From Syntrophaceae bacterium (lineage in GTDB: Bacteria > Desulfobacterota > BSN033 > UBA1163), in contig JACAEV010000052.1 of the NCBI GenBank assembly GCA_013388645.1, positions 1 through 52,504 of the forward strand: a DNA stretch of 52,504 bases, in the 5' to 3' direction. Below, piece after piece: positions 6,760 through 15,268 of this stretch (position 1 is its first letter; each line of letters opens with the position of its first letter). Under the pieces are notes generated by a model. That model worked only from the letters and a program-made list of their open reading frames with translations. It made no database searches and was not told the DNA's origin. A program made the position numbers and the translations under genes.

Positions 6760-7833
6760 TTGAAAAAAGAACATATCTTTCTCATCTTCATCTTCTTCCT
6801 CACTTTCCTCTCCATTTACCTCCTTTATCGAATTCTCTCCCCCTTTTTGCCTTCCATCATCTGGGCCATTCTCTTAGCCATCATCTTCTATCCCCTCTTC
6901 CAAAAACTTCAACGCCTCTTAAAAAAACGGGAGATCCTCTCCGCCATCATCATGACCTTGCTGGTGTTGATCGTGATCGTCTTACCCTTCACTCTTCTAC
7001 TGGCTTCTTTAGCGAGCGAAGTGGTGGACGTGTATCATCGAGTGGAGGAAATCATTAAAACCGGTCAACTTCAGGGTTATTGGGAAAAAATAAAGGAGCT
7101 CCCGATTATAAAATCGATTTTAACCAAGTTAGGTCAACAGATGGACTTTTCACAGACGGATCCTCTGCCTCTCTTATTAAAGAACCTTAAACAGATCAGC
7201 ACCTTCATACTGAACCAGACGACGACCCTCGTCAAGGGGTTTTCCACCTTTGTCGCAGGGTTCTTTTTTACCCTCCTTTCTCTCTACTATCTTTTTAAAG
7301 ATGGAAGTCGTTTTTTTAAAGGATTGAAGGAGATCATTCCCCTTCCTCTCAAAGAGAGAGATCTGCTCATCCAACGATTCAAGGATATGATCTATGCAAC
7401 GATCTACGGAGGTATTTTGATCGCTATGATTCAGGGTTTCTTAGGTGGACTAACTTTTTGGGCACTGGGGCTTCCGTCGCCAATCTTTTGGGGAACAGCA
7501 ATGGCACTGCTTTCCTTCATCCCCATTGGTGGAACAGCTCTCGTCTGGGTTCCAGCGGTCATCCTCCTTTGGATCGGAGGGGCCTTTATTAAAGGAATCC
7601 TTTTGTTGGGGGTGGGGGTATTGGTCATCAGCATGGTGGACAACCTTCTTCGGCCGCTCTTCATCAGCACTCGGACCAATATCCATCCCTTACTTCTCTT
7701 TTTCTCTGTCCTTGGAGGGATTCAAGCTTTTGGGCTGATTGGTCTGGTAACCGGACCTTTAATTGCCACTCTCTTCCTCACTCTGATCGAAATTTATATT
7801 CAAGGATTTAGGCCTGACGTTAAATCTCTCTAA
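6760..7833 (+). CDS. AI-2E family (PerM/YdiK-like) membrane transporter
   Basis: The 357-residue protein has the AI-2E/PerM layout: two N-terminal helices (about 5-45), a helix near 65-90, a soluble loop (about 90-155) and further helices to the end. Signature segments include FFFTLLSLYYLFKDG and GLPSPIFWGTAMALLSFIPI, then a C-terminal LFFSVLGGIQAFGLIGLVTGP. Family members export small molecules or ions such as autoinducer-2, or Na+ in exchange for H+, and substrate cannot be assigned here. The start is a TTG at 6760, because the next in-frame ATG lies about 65 residues in, past two membrane helices. It is not clearly in an operon with uspA, since a repeat separates them. Confidence 0.88.
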   Translation: MKKEHIFLIFIFFLTFLSIYLLYRILSPFLPSIIWAILLAIIFYPLFQKLQRLLKKREILSAIIMTLLVLIVIVLPFTLLLASLASEVVDVYHRVEEIIKTGQLQGYWEKIKELPIIKSILTKLGQQMDFSQTDPLPLLLKNLKQISTFILNQTTTLVKGFSTFVAGFFFTLLSLYYLFKDGSRFFKGLKEIIPLPLKERDLLIQRFKDMIYATIYGGILIAMIQGFLGGLTFWALGLPSPIFWGTAMALLSFIPIGGTALVWVPAVILLWIGGAFIKGILLLGVGVLVISMVDNLLRPLFISTRTNIHPLLLFFSVLGGIQAFGLIGLVTGPLIATLFLTLIEIYIQGFRPDVKSL

Positions 7834-8017
7834 TTAAAAATCTCTTTCGATGCTCGACTCCTCCCGTCTTTGTTTATATATACAATCATCCGACAAGAAT
7901 GTTGGAAAAAATCTTACGTCTTTCCGGCGGATCAGCAGATTTCACATCCCATCACTGAGACCTCCCAGATCCTTCTGCAGTATTGTTGAAATAACTACAA
8001 TGAAGGACTAAAATAGA

Positions 8018-9781
8018 GTGAGAGCAATACCGATGAGGCATCCAAGAATCGTCAAAGATGGGGCATTCCAATCCGAGTTGGTAGAAAAGTTTAAAGTTCT
8101 GTCCCATCAAATCTTAGAATATTCAAATAGAGGTGAATTGAGGGGGGACTTCCAACGAGAAATCTCCAGTATGCTTCTTGACTTCTCGGGGTGCAATGTG
8201 ATTGAGTTTTGGTTAAAGGGCCACGGTAAATATTTCCGTAGTGAAATGGTCTGTCTTGTCGGAAAACCCTCTCTTTTTGACATCAAACCCTATGCACAAA
8301 ATGAAAAAGGAGAAATTATCCCAGGGCCAAATGACCATCCAGAACTGATCGATTTGTATAATACCATAATTCAGGGACGAATCGACCTCTCTCAACCCAT
8401 GGTAACAGAAAGAGGAAGTGTCTGGACAGGGAATGCAAAAAAACCTTTCTCCCTCCGTTTAAAGGTTAACAAAAAATTACATCGCCGATATGATGACATC
8501 GGAGGCGACTACTCGTCCCTTCTCCTGATTCCTCTTTCTGTGAATCGAGAAAATATCGGACTCTTAGGGTTAAAAAGTAAGTCTTCCCACTATTTCAAAA
8601 AGGATGAAATATTTCTCTATGAGGATCTCTCTCGAGATTTGGAAATTGCCATCACCCATCGGGACGCCCAAGTAGATTTAAGGGAGCGGATCAAAGAGTT
8701 GACTTGCCTGTATCGCATCGCTCAACTCGCTGCTCAACCCGATCTGCCGATGAGGGATATTTTACACGAGATCGTGAAGGCGATTCCTCCAGCCTGGTTA
8801 TACCCCGAAATCACCCATGCCAGAATCCTATTCAACGGGGATTCTTTTTCAACCCCTGATTTCCAACCGGGAAGACATCAGCAACGTGCGGATATTATCA
8901 TCAATGGAAAAAAGCGGGGGAGTATTGAGGTCGTGTATGGAGAGGAAAGGCCAGAATTAGATGAGGGCCCTTTCCTGAAGGAAGAACGGGTTCTTCTGGA
9001 TACCTTATCCAAAGAGATCGCAAATATCATCATGGGAAGAGAGGCTGCGCAAGATAAATTGAATCTTGAGGAACAAGTCAGACATGCTGACCGATTGGCC
9101 ACCATCGGTCAACTGGCAGCAGGGGTCGCTCATGAACTCAATGAACCCTTGGGGAGCATCCTTGGTTTTTCTCAACTGGTGAAAAAAAGCCCCGGACTCC
9201 CCTATCAGGTAGGGCGTGATATGGAGAAGATATTAAATGCCTCCCTTCACGCCAGAGACATCGTCAAGAAACTACTGATTTTTGCACGACAGATGCCACC
9301 ACAAAGGATAAAGGTAAACCTCAATCAATTAGTCGAAGAGTGTCTCAACTTTTTCAAATCCCGATGTGCCAGGGATAAAATTGAGCTGATCTGCGCCCTT
9401 TCTCCCAATCTCCCAGAAATCGATGCAGATCCTTCTCAGATCAATCAAGTTGTGATCAACTTGATGGTGAATGCTTTTCAAGCCATGCCTCAAGGTGGGA
9501 AGCTAAAGGTCCAGACGGTTTTTGAAGGCGATCGGGTCTTACTCATCATTGAAGATACAGGCATCGGGATGAGTGAAGAAGTGCTTGAAAAGATATTTAC
9601 CCCCTTTTTTACGACCAAAGAGGTGGGCAAGGGAACCGGATTGGGCTTGCCTGTCGTCCATGGGATCGTCACTTCTCATGGAGGTTCCATCCAAGTCTAC
9701 AGCCAGATCGGTCGGGGAACGAGATTTGAGATTCAACTTCCAATGACCCGACCGAACGTTAAAGAGACCTACTCAGAATGA
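8018..9781 (+). CDS. Soluble GAF-type sensor histidine kinase
   Basis: The 587-residue protein lacks membrane helices. Residues about 20-215 and 225-345 look like two GAF-type sensing modules. HisKA follows, with phosphoacceptor His372 in AAGVAHELNEPLGS, then the HATPase domain with N-box VINLMVNAFQAM, G1 DTGIGM, F-box FTPFFTTK and G2 GTGLGLP. It overlaps the sigma54 regulator gene by 4 bases (ATGA), so the pair form one two-component system. The start used is the GTG at 8018 with AAGGA upstream. An ATG at 8033 is an alternative. The signal is unknown, but as a cytoplasmic sensor next to an NADH-linked electron-transfer operon it could sense redox state or a metabolite. Confidence 0.88.
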   Translation: MRAIPMRHPRIVKDGAFQSELVEKFKVLSHQILEYSNRGELRGDFQREISSMLLDFSGCNVIEFWLKGHGKYFRSEMVCLVGKPSLFDIKPYAQNEKGEIIPGPNDHPELIDLYNTIIQGRIDLSQPMVTERGSVWTGNAKKPFSLRLKVNKKLHRRYDDIGGDYSSLLLIPLSVNRENIGLLGLKSKSSHYFKKDEIFLYEDLSRDLEIAITHRDAQVDLRERIKELTCLYRIAQLAAQPDLPMRDILHEIVKAIPPAWLYPEITHARILFNGDSFSTPDFQPGRHQQRADIIINGKKRGSIEVVYGEERPELDEGPFLKEERVLLDTLSKEIANIIMGREAAQDKLNLEEQVRHADRLATIGQLAAGVAHELNEPLGSILGFSQLVKKSPGLPYQVGRDMEKILNASLHARDIVKKLLIFARQMPPQRIKVNLNQLVEECLNFFKSRCARDKIELICALSPNLPEIDADPSQINQVVINLMVNAFQAMPQGGKLKVQTVFEGDRVLLIIEDTGIGMSEEVLEKIFTPFFTTKEVGKGTGLGLPVVHGIVTSHGGSIQVYSQIGRGTRFEIQLPMTRPNVKETYSE

Positions 9782-11133
9782 CAAACTCTTCAAAAAAAGA
9801 CTCCATTTTAGTGGTGGATGATGCTCCGGATACGTTGGAACTTCTTCAGAGAAATCTCGAATCCCAGGGATATCAAGTCTTTACTGCTTCGGATGCGAAT
9901 AAAGCCATTAAGATCCTCGAGACGACAGCCATGGATCTTGTCATTACCGACCTCAAGATGCCTGGGGCAAGTGGCATTGACCTAATCCGACATATCCGAG
10001 AAAATTTCAAGGATATTGAGGTCATGATGATTACAGGTTACCCCACGATTGAAAGTGCCGTCAAAGCCGTCAAGGCTGGGGCTGAAGAATATCTCACGAA
10101 GCCCTTTACCGATACCGAGCTCTTCTCTGCGGTTCAACAAGTCCTTGAAAAACTCCATGTCCATAGAGCGATCAAGGATCCCTCTCCTCCTTCCCTCACT
10201 TCTCGTTACGGATTCATTGGTGAGTCGGGGGCGATGCAGATGGTTTTTGGTATGATCGCCAAAGCCGCTTCGACGTCAGCGACGGTACTGATCTTAGGAG
10301 AGAGTGGAACAGGAAAAGAACTTGTGGCTAGGGCGATTCATTATAACAGCACAAGAAGTTCGGCCCCCTTTGTTCCTGTCAATTGCGGAGCCATTCCGGA
10401 AGAGTTATTGGAAAGCGAACTCTTTGGTCATATTAAAGGGGCTTTTACAGGAGCAACCGAAACGAGGGCCGGTTTTTTCCAAACGGCAGATGGCGGGACC
10501 ATTTTCCTTGATGAAATCAGTGAGACAAGTCTTGCCATGCAAGTCAAGCTACTCCGAGTGCTACAGGACAAGGAAGTTTATATGGTCGGATCCACCCGAC
10601 CCCTAAAGGTGGATGTAAGGATACTTGCATCGACCAACAAAGACCTCACCCTCCTCTTAAAAAAGGGCCTCTTCCGAGAAGACCTATTTTTCCGTATTAA
10701 TGTCATTACAATCGATATTCCACCTCTTCGGGAAAGAGGAGATGACATCCTTTTGCTCACCCAACATTTTGCAACAAAGTTTGCCAACGAATTGGGTAAA
10801 CCGAAGCCTCGGTTTTCTGAGAATGCACTTCATGTCTTGCGAAGCTACCATTGGCCAGGTAACGTTAGAGAATTGGAGAATGTCATTCAGCGCCTCGTCG
10901 TCATGACTGAGGGAGATCTCATTGAGGTGCCAGACCTTCCTTCTTTGATGCGTTTTTCAGCCCTGCAAGAAACGGGATTGAATCGAACTCTTGCTCAAGT
11001 TGAAGCTGAATATATTCGTAATGTCCTCGCAAGCGTGAAGGGTAATAAAACAAGGGCGGCAGAAATTCTCGGTATCGACCGAAAGACACTTCGAGAGAAA
11101 CTGAGCAAGACCGAAAAAAAATCTCCCCTGTAA
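9778..11133 (+). CDS. Sigma54-dependent NtrC-family response regulator
   Basis: The 451-residue regulator has three parts. A receiver domain covers 8-125, with the acidic pair in VVDDAP and phosphorylation site Asp58 in TDLKMPG. A sigma54-activating AAA+ domain covers about 145-375, with Walker A GESGTGKE, GHIKGAFTGATE (the GAFTGA loop that touches sigma54) and WPGNVRELENVIQRL. A Fis-type helix-turn-helix covers about 400-445 (NKTRAAEILGIDRKTLREKL). It is paired with the kinase just upstream. A near-consensus sigma54 promoter lies about 180 bases downstream at 11312, before the NuoE/NuoF operon, so that operon is the likely target. Confidence 0.95.
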   Translation: MTNSSKKDSILVVDDAPDTLELLQRNLESQGYQVFTASDANKAIKILETTAMDLVITDLKMPGASGIDLIRHIRENFKDIEVMMITGYPTIESAVKAVKAGAEEYLTKPFTDTELFSAVQQVLEKLHVHRAIKDPSPPSLTSRYGFIGESGAMQMVFGMIAKAASTSATVLILGESGTGKELVARAIHYNSTRSSAPFVPVNCGAIPEELLESELFGHIKGAFTGATETRAGFFQTADGGTIFLDEISETSLAMQVKLLRVLQDKEVYMVGSTRPLKVDVRILASTNKDLTLLLKKGLFREDLFFRINVITIDIPPLRERGDDILLLTQHFATKFANELGKPKPRFSENALHVLRSYHWPGNVRELENVIQRLVVMTEGDLIEVPDLPSLMRFSALQETGLNRTLAQVEAEYIRNVLASVKGNKTRAAEILGIDRKTLREKLSKTEKKSPL

Positions 11134-11311
11134 AAACTGGAACGATTTGCCCCAGTGGTTCGATTCTCCTCAAAAAACGAATCCATTGGAGACCCCCCCT
11201 TCTCTCACTTTCCGCTCCCTCGAATTTGAATCACACCTAATCCCTTGATTACCTTCATTTCTTCCATCTTTTGAAATCTATAAACCATATTCTCTTCATT
11301 TAATCATGGGG

Positions 11312-11327
11312 TGGCAAGAAAATTGCT
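11312..11327 (+). promoter_or_regulatory. Sigma54 (-24/-12) promoter for the NuoE/F-GltS-like operon
   Basis: TGGCAAG, four A, TTGCT matches the -24/-12 consensus TGGCACG-N4-TTGCT with one mismatch and exact spacing. It lies in the gap between a sigma54-activator gene and the small cysteine protein, 48 bases before that gene's ATG. Transcription would start near 11338. Confidence 0.8.
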
Positions 11328-11374
11328 TTGGATTCCAGTTCGAATCGTCCAATAAATCATTGAAGGGGGACAAT

Positions 11375-11722
11375 ATGAAGAAAACGGTTTATTCCTTAAA
11401 GGCAAAAAAGAAAGAAAATTTCTCTCCTAATAAACTATATCATGGACTCTGCGCGAGTTGTGAGCTTGAATTGACCTGTACTTATCATCGAGATCCCAAA
11501 CATCCAATTTTACAATGCGAAGAGTTTAGGGGCCTCATCCTTTCTCCCGTTAAGGGAGGGGAGTTAAAAAATAATCCCCTGCCAAACATTCGGAAACCCG
11601 CCCTCTCTCCAAAAATTTATTTTCAACAATATAAGGGTCTATGTGAAACATGTGAAGAGAAACTCTCCTGCACTTATCCTAAGCCATTAGGAGGGGTTTG
11701 GCATTGCGAAGAATTTCGGTAA
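11375..11722 (+). CDS. Small protein with two repeated cysteine motifs
   Basis: This 115-residue protein begins at the ATG at 11375, preceded by AAGGGGG. It holds two copies of one motif: YHGLCASCELELTCTY followed by LQCEEFRG, and QYKGLCETCEEKLSCTY followed by WHCEEFR. Each copy has the spacing GLC-x2-C-x5-C and then a fourth cysteine before EEFR, so it looks like an internal duplication of a four-cysteine metal site (zinc or iron-sulfur). I do not recognise a characterised family. It is the first gene after the sigma54 promoter and is followed by the NuoE-like gene, so it may be an electron carrier, assembly factor or regulator of the module. An upstream ATG at 11306 would lie before the predicted transcript start and is rejected. 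Confidence 0.75.
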   Translation: MKKTVYSLKAKKKENFSPNKLYHGLCASCELELTCTYHRDPKHPILQCEEFRGLILSPVKGGELKNNPLPNIRKPALSPKIYFQQYKGLCETCEEKLSCTYPKPLGGVWHCEEFR

Positions 11723-11775
11723 AGAGTAACGAGTCCCCCGTTTTCAAGTAAATCATTGATTGAGGAAGAATCACC

Positions 11776-12630
11776 ATGAATCCTGAGCATATTCAAAAAA
11801 TCATTGAGGACCATCACAATGGGAATCAAACCGGCCTCATCTCCATCCTCGAGGAAATCCAAACCAAGTACAGCTATCTTCCCGAAGAGGCATTGAAGAT
11901 GGTTGCCCAAAAACTGAAATGCTCTCTCGTAGATCTCTATGCGGTGGCAACCTTTTATAAGGCCTTCAGTCTAAAACCAAGAGGAAAACATCTCATTTCA
12001 GTTTGTTTGGGCACAGCCTGCCATGTGCGGGGTGGAGAAAGGATTGCCTCTGAATTTCAGCGCCAACTTGGAATAAAACCTGGGGAAACAACTTCAGATA
12101 ATCAAATCACCCTGGAAGCTGTCAACTGTCTTGGTGCTTGTGCCATTGGGCCAATCGTCGTGGTGGATGGACATTACTTTTCGAACGTAACTGCTCAAAA
12201 GGTGAAAGAGATCATTCATAAAGCCAGGACGGGACTCGATCGTGTCGACATCCGTTCGGATGAAAAAATCTTTCCGGTCGAGGTAAGCTGCCCCCGCTGC
12301 AACCACAGCCTCATGGATAAAAATAAATACATTGATGGCTACCCATCGATTCGAGTGACGGTCTCTTTCAATCTAAAACATGGATGGCTCAGATTGTCAT
12401 GCCTCTATGGCAGTTTCTCAGTCGACCATGAGTATGAAGTTCCAGTCGATGAAATTGTCAACTTCTTCTGTCCCCATTGCCATGCGGAACTAAGAAGTTC
12501 CTCGAGTTGTGTGGAATGTGGCGCACCCATGGTCCCCCTCTTGGTTAGAGGGGGAGGGGGAACGGTTCAAATCTGTTCTCGCCGCGGTTGTAAGGGACAC
12601 ATGCTGGATCTGACAGGAGTGAATGTTTAA
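11776..12630 (+). CDS. NuoE/HoxE-like [2Fe-2S] subunit with zinc-ribbon-like C-terminal extension
   Basis: Residues 1-150 are the thioredoxin-like NuoE domain with cluster ligands Cys77 and Cys82 (CLGTAC) and Cys118 and Cys122 (CLGAC). They pass electrons between NADH:flavin chemistry in the NuoF partner and other clusters. Normal NuoE is about 160 residues. This one is 284, with an extension (about 160-284) containing CPRC, CPHC and CVEC pairs plus a later CSRRGC, likely zinc or iron-sulfur knuckles. It directly precedes the NuoF-like gene. With no other complex I genes here, it belongs to a soluble NAD(P)H oxidoreductase like those of bifurcating hydrogenases. Confidence 0.9.
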   Translation: MNPEHIQKIIEDHHNGNQTGLISILEEIQTKYSYLPEEALKMVAQKLKCSLVDLYAVATFYKAFSLKPRGKHLISVCLGTACHVRGGERIASEFQRQLGIKPGETTSDNQITLEAVNCLGACAIGPIVVVDGHYFSNVTAQKVKEIIHKARTGLDRVDIRSDEKIFPVEVSCPRCNHSLMDKNKYIDGYPSIRVTVSFNLKHGWLRLSCLYGSFSVDHEYEVPVDEIVNFFCPHCHAELRSSSSCVECGAPMVPLLVRGGGGTVQICSRRGCKGHMLDLTGVNV

Positions 12631-12674
12631 GGGAAATATCCATCAAGAGGAGACCTGAAGTTAAAGGGAAGTTT

Positions 12675-14525
12675 ATGGAAAAGGTCAAATCCATTGACGA
12701 GTTTTACTTGCTTCGTGATCGGCTAATGACCGATAGACATCTTGATCTTCCAACCATCATCATTCCCGCGGGAACTTGTGGTCAGGCTTGCGGAGCCAAT
12801 GACCTCATCCGGATCACCAAAAGGGAGATGTTGCATAAAAAGCTGAGCGAGAGAATTCAACTTCGCATTACTGGCTGCCATGGTTTTTGTGAGATGGAAC
12901 CTTCGGCGTTGATCGAACCCTCAGGAACATTTTATCCAAGGGTGAGCGCTCAAAATATGGTGCGCATCGTTGAGGCTGTCATCAAAGGGGAAATACTCGA
13001 GGATCTTCTTTATATCGATCAAGAAACCGGAAATCGAATTGAGAAGCAAATAGACATCCCCTTCTTTAAGAAACAGGTCCGAACGCTTCTCGGCCGAAAT
13101 GAAAAGGTCGATCCCATCCGGGTCTTTAACTACATCGAGAACAAAGGCTATTCAGCCATGGCTAAGGTCCTCTCCCTTAAAGATCCCCATCGCGTGATTG
13201 AAGAGATCAAATCATCCGGATTACGCGGTCGAGGAGGGGCGGGCTTTCCGACCGGCTTAAAATGGGAGAGGCTGGCAAAACAACCAAGCCGCAATGGAAA
13301 ATTCATCGTGTGCAATGCCGATGAAGGCGATCCAGGTGCCTACATGGATCGAAGCCTTCTCGAAGGGAATCCTCATAGCATTCTTGAGGGGATGATCATC
13401 GGTGCCTATGCAACAGGAGCTACGGAAGGAATCGTTTATGTCCGCAATGAGTACCCCCTTGCCATCAAACATCTTCTCATCGCCCTCAGGCAGGCCACTC
13501 AATTAGGATTCCTTGGCAAAGATATTTTAGGGACCAACTTCTCCTTCGATATCAAAATGGTGCGGGGAGCAGGCGCATTTGTTTGTGGTGAGGAAACAGC
13601 CTTAATCAAATCCATTGAAGGGAAAATGGGGGAGCCAACGCAACGTCCGCCCTACCCCATTCAGAAAGGGATCCATGGCCAACCCACAGTAATTAATAAT
13701 GTAGAGACCTGGGCCAACATTCCCATCATCATAGATCTCGGCCCCCATGAATACGTAAAAGTGGGGACGAAGGGAAATACAGGGACCAAGATATTCAGTT
13801 TAGTGGGTAAAATTAAAAATACCGGATTAGTTGAAGTGCCGATGGGCATGGAAATTGAGAAGATGGTCAATGAGATTGGTGGAGGACCGGTCAATCAGGC
13901 AAAGATGAAAGCCGTTCAAACAGGAGGTCCCTCAGGTGGGTGCATTCCAGCCAAGATGTTTCATCTCCCCATCGATTATGAGAGTTTAACTCAGGTGGGA
14001 TCCATTATGGGTTCCGGCGGGATGATCGCCATGGATGAACACACCTGTATGGTGGATGTGGCTAAATATTTTATGAAATTTTTGAAGGAGGAATCCTGTG
14101 GCAAATGTTTCATCTGCCGCAAAGGAACCCAGCGAATGTATGAAATTCTCGATGAGATCACAAACGGAGAGGGAAAGATGGAGCATCTCACTCTCTTGGA
14201 AGAGCTGGGCTCTGTGGTCAAGGATACATCTCTCTGCGGCTTGGGTCAGACTTCACCGAATCCAGTCCTCTCCACCCTTCGATACTTTCGTGAAGAGTAC
14301 CTTGAGCATATTGAGAAAAAACGATGTCCTGCAGGGGTCTGTAAAAACCTGATCACTTATTTCATCAATGAAAACTGCACCGGCTGCCAGCTTTGTATAA
14401 AGAACTGTCCCTCAGAAGCCATCGAAGGCAAGAAGAAGGAACGCCATGTCATCAACATGGAGAAATGTATCAAATGTGGGGCTTGTAAAAGTGTTTGTAA
14501 ATTTGATGCGGTGGAGATCAGATAA
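12675..14525 (+). CDS. NuoF/HoxF-like NADH-binding flavoprotein with C-terminal 2[4Fe-4S] ferredoxin
   Basis: The 616-residue protein has four parts. The N-terminal thioredoxin-like domain carries GTCGQACG and TGCHGFC cysteines (1-110). The NADH/FMN domain has GLRGRGGAGFPTGLKW and NADEGDPGAYMDR (about 180-225). VRGAGAFVCGEETALIKSIEG and then SCGKCFICRKGTQ with later CGLG supply the [4Fe-4S] site. The C-terminal double ferredoxin has NCTGCQLCIKNCP and KCIKCGACKSVC. This is the long form found in HydB/HoxF-like, often electron-bifurcating, enzymes rather than respiratory NuoF (about 430 residues). It would take electrons from or give them to NAD(H). The partner proteins are the flanking NuoE-like and ferredoxin-like subunits. 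Confidence 0.93.
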   Translation: MEKVKSIDEFYLLRDRLMTDRHLDLPTIIIPAGTCGQACGANDLIRITKREMLHKKLSERIQLRITGCHGFCEMEPSALIEPSGTFYPRVSAQNMVRIVEAVIKGEILEDLLYIDQETGNRIEKQIDIPFFKKQVRTLLGRNEKVDPIRVFNYIENKGYSAMAKVLSLKDPHRVIEEIKSSGLRGRGGAGFPTGLKWERLAKQPSRNGKFIVCNADEGDPGAYMDRSLLEGNPHSILEGMIIGAYATGATEGIVYVRNEYPLAIKHLLIALRQATQLGFLGKDILGTNFSFDIKMVRGAGAFVCGEETALIKSIEGKMGEPTQRPPYPIQKGIHGQPTVINNVETWANIPIIIDLGPHEYVKVGTKGNTGTKIFSLVGKIKNTGLVEVPMGMEIEKMVNEIGGGPVNQAKMKAVQTGGPSGGCIPAKMFHLPIDYESLTQVGSIMGSGGMIAMDEHTCMVDVAKYFMKFLKEESCGKCFICRKGTQRMYEILDEITNGEGKMEHLTLLEELGSVVKDTSLCGLGQTSPNPVLSTLRYFREEYLEHIEKKRCPAGVCKNLITYFINENCTGCQLCIKNCPSEAIEGKKKERHVINMEKCIKCGACKSVCKFDAVEIR

Positions 14526-14567
14526 AAGGAACCCTCGTTGAGTCGGCCTCGAGGAAGGAGAGAGGGG

Positions 14568-15245
14568 ATGATTACTCTTTATCTAAACGGATTAGAGGTT
14601 TCGGTCGAAGAGGGAATGACCATTCTCGAAGCGGCGAGATTTATGGGTTTTCCCATACCCACTCTCTGCCACCAGGATGGTTTATCTCCTTATGGAGCTT
14701 GCCGTCTTTGTGTAGTTGAAATTGGGGAGGAACCCAAAACAAAACTGGTTTCTTCCTGTACTTATCCGGTTGAGGAAGGGTTACATGTCCGAACAGCTTC
14801 CCAACGGGTCATGCACGCAAGAAGAATGATTCTCGAACTTCTTTTAGGGTCTTGTCCCCAATCCAAAACTATTCAGGACCTGGCTTCTATGTACAATATT
14901 CGACAACAACGCTTCAGACAGGAATACGAAAACTGTATCCTGTGCGGCTTGTGCGTCCGGATGTGCGAAGAACAAATGATGGCCAAGGCCATTGGGTTTC
15001 GCAGTCGAGGTGAAAACAGAAGCATAGGAACCCCTTTTGACATTCAATCAGAAGATTGCCGGCGATGCGGAGCCTGTATCTATATTTGCCCAGCCTGTCA
15101 GCTTCGCTGCACCTATACCGAACCCGAAAGGGCAATCTGTGGGAGTTGTGTCAATCTGTCACCTCCCTGTCTTGAAAAAGAAGAGTTCAAAGATATGATG
15201 TGTTATATGGAACCCTGTGTGGCATGTGAAATTAAAAAAGGGTGA
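14568..15245 (+). CDS. NuoG/HoxU-like [2Fe-2S] plus 2[4Fe-4S] electron-transfer protein
   Basis: The protein is 225 residues from the ATG at 14568 (GAGGAAGGAGAG upstream). A TTG ten codons earlier is less likely. Residues 1-80 are a plant-type [2Fe-2S] ferredoxin domain (LCHQDGLSPYGACRLCVVEI, later SSCTYPV). Next comes the NuoG-type His-Cys region, then ferredoxin clusters ENCILCGLCVRMCEE and EDCRRCGACIYICP. The C-terminus has more cysteines (CGSC, PPCLEK, MCYMEPCVACE), possibly another cluster. This is the wiring subunit (as in HoxU or the N-terminus of NuoG) without the molybdopterin-type body. It links the NuoEF pair to a partner, and the only partner here is the following GltS-like protein. 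Confidence 0.9.
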   Translation: MITLYLNGLEVSVEEGMTILEAARFMGFPIPTLCHQDGLSPYGACRLCVVEIGEEPKTKLVSSCTYPVEEGLHVRTASQRVMHARRMILELLLGSCPQSKTIQDLASMYNIRQQRFRQEYENCILCGLCVRMCEEQMMAKAIGFRSRGENRSIGTPFDIQSEDCRRCGACIYICPACQLRCTYTEPERAICGSCVNLSPPCLEKEEFKDMMCYMEPCVACEIKKG

Positions 15246-15268
15246 GAAAGAAGAAAGGAGCATGGCAA

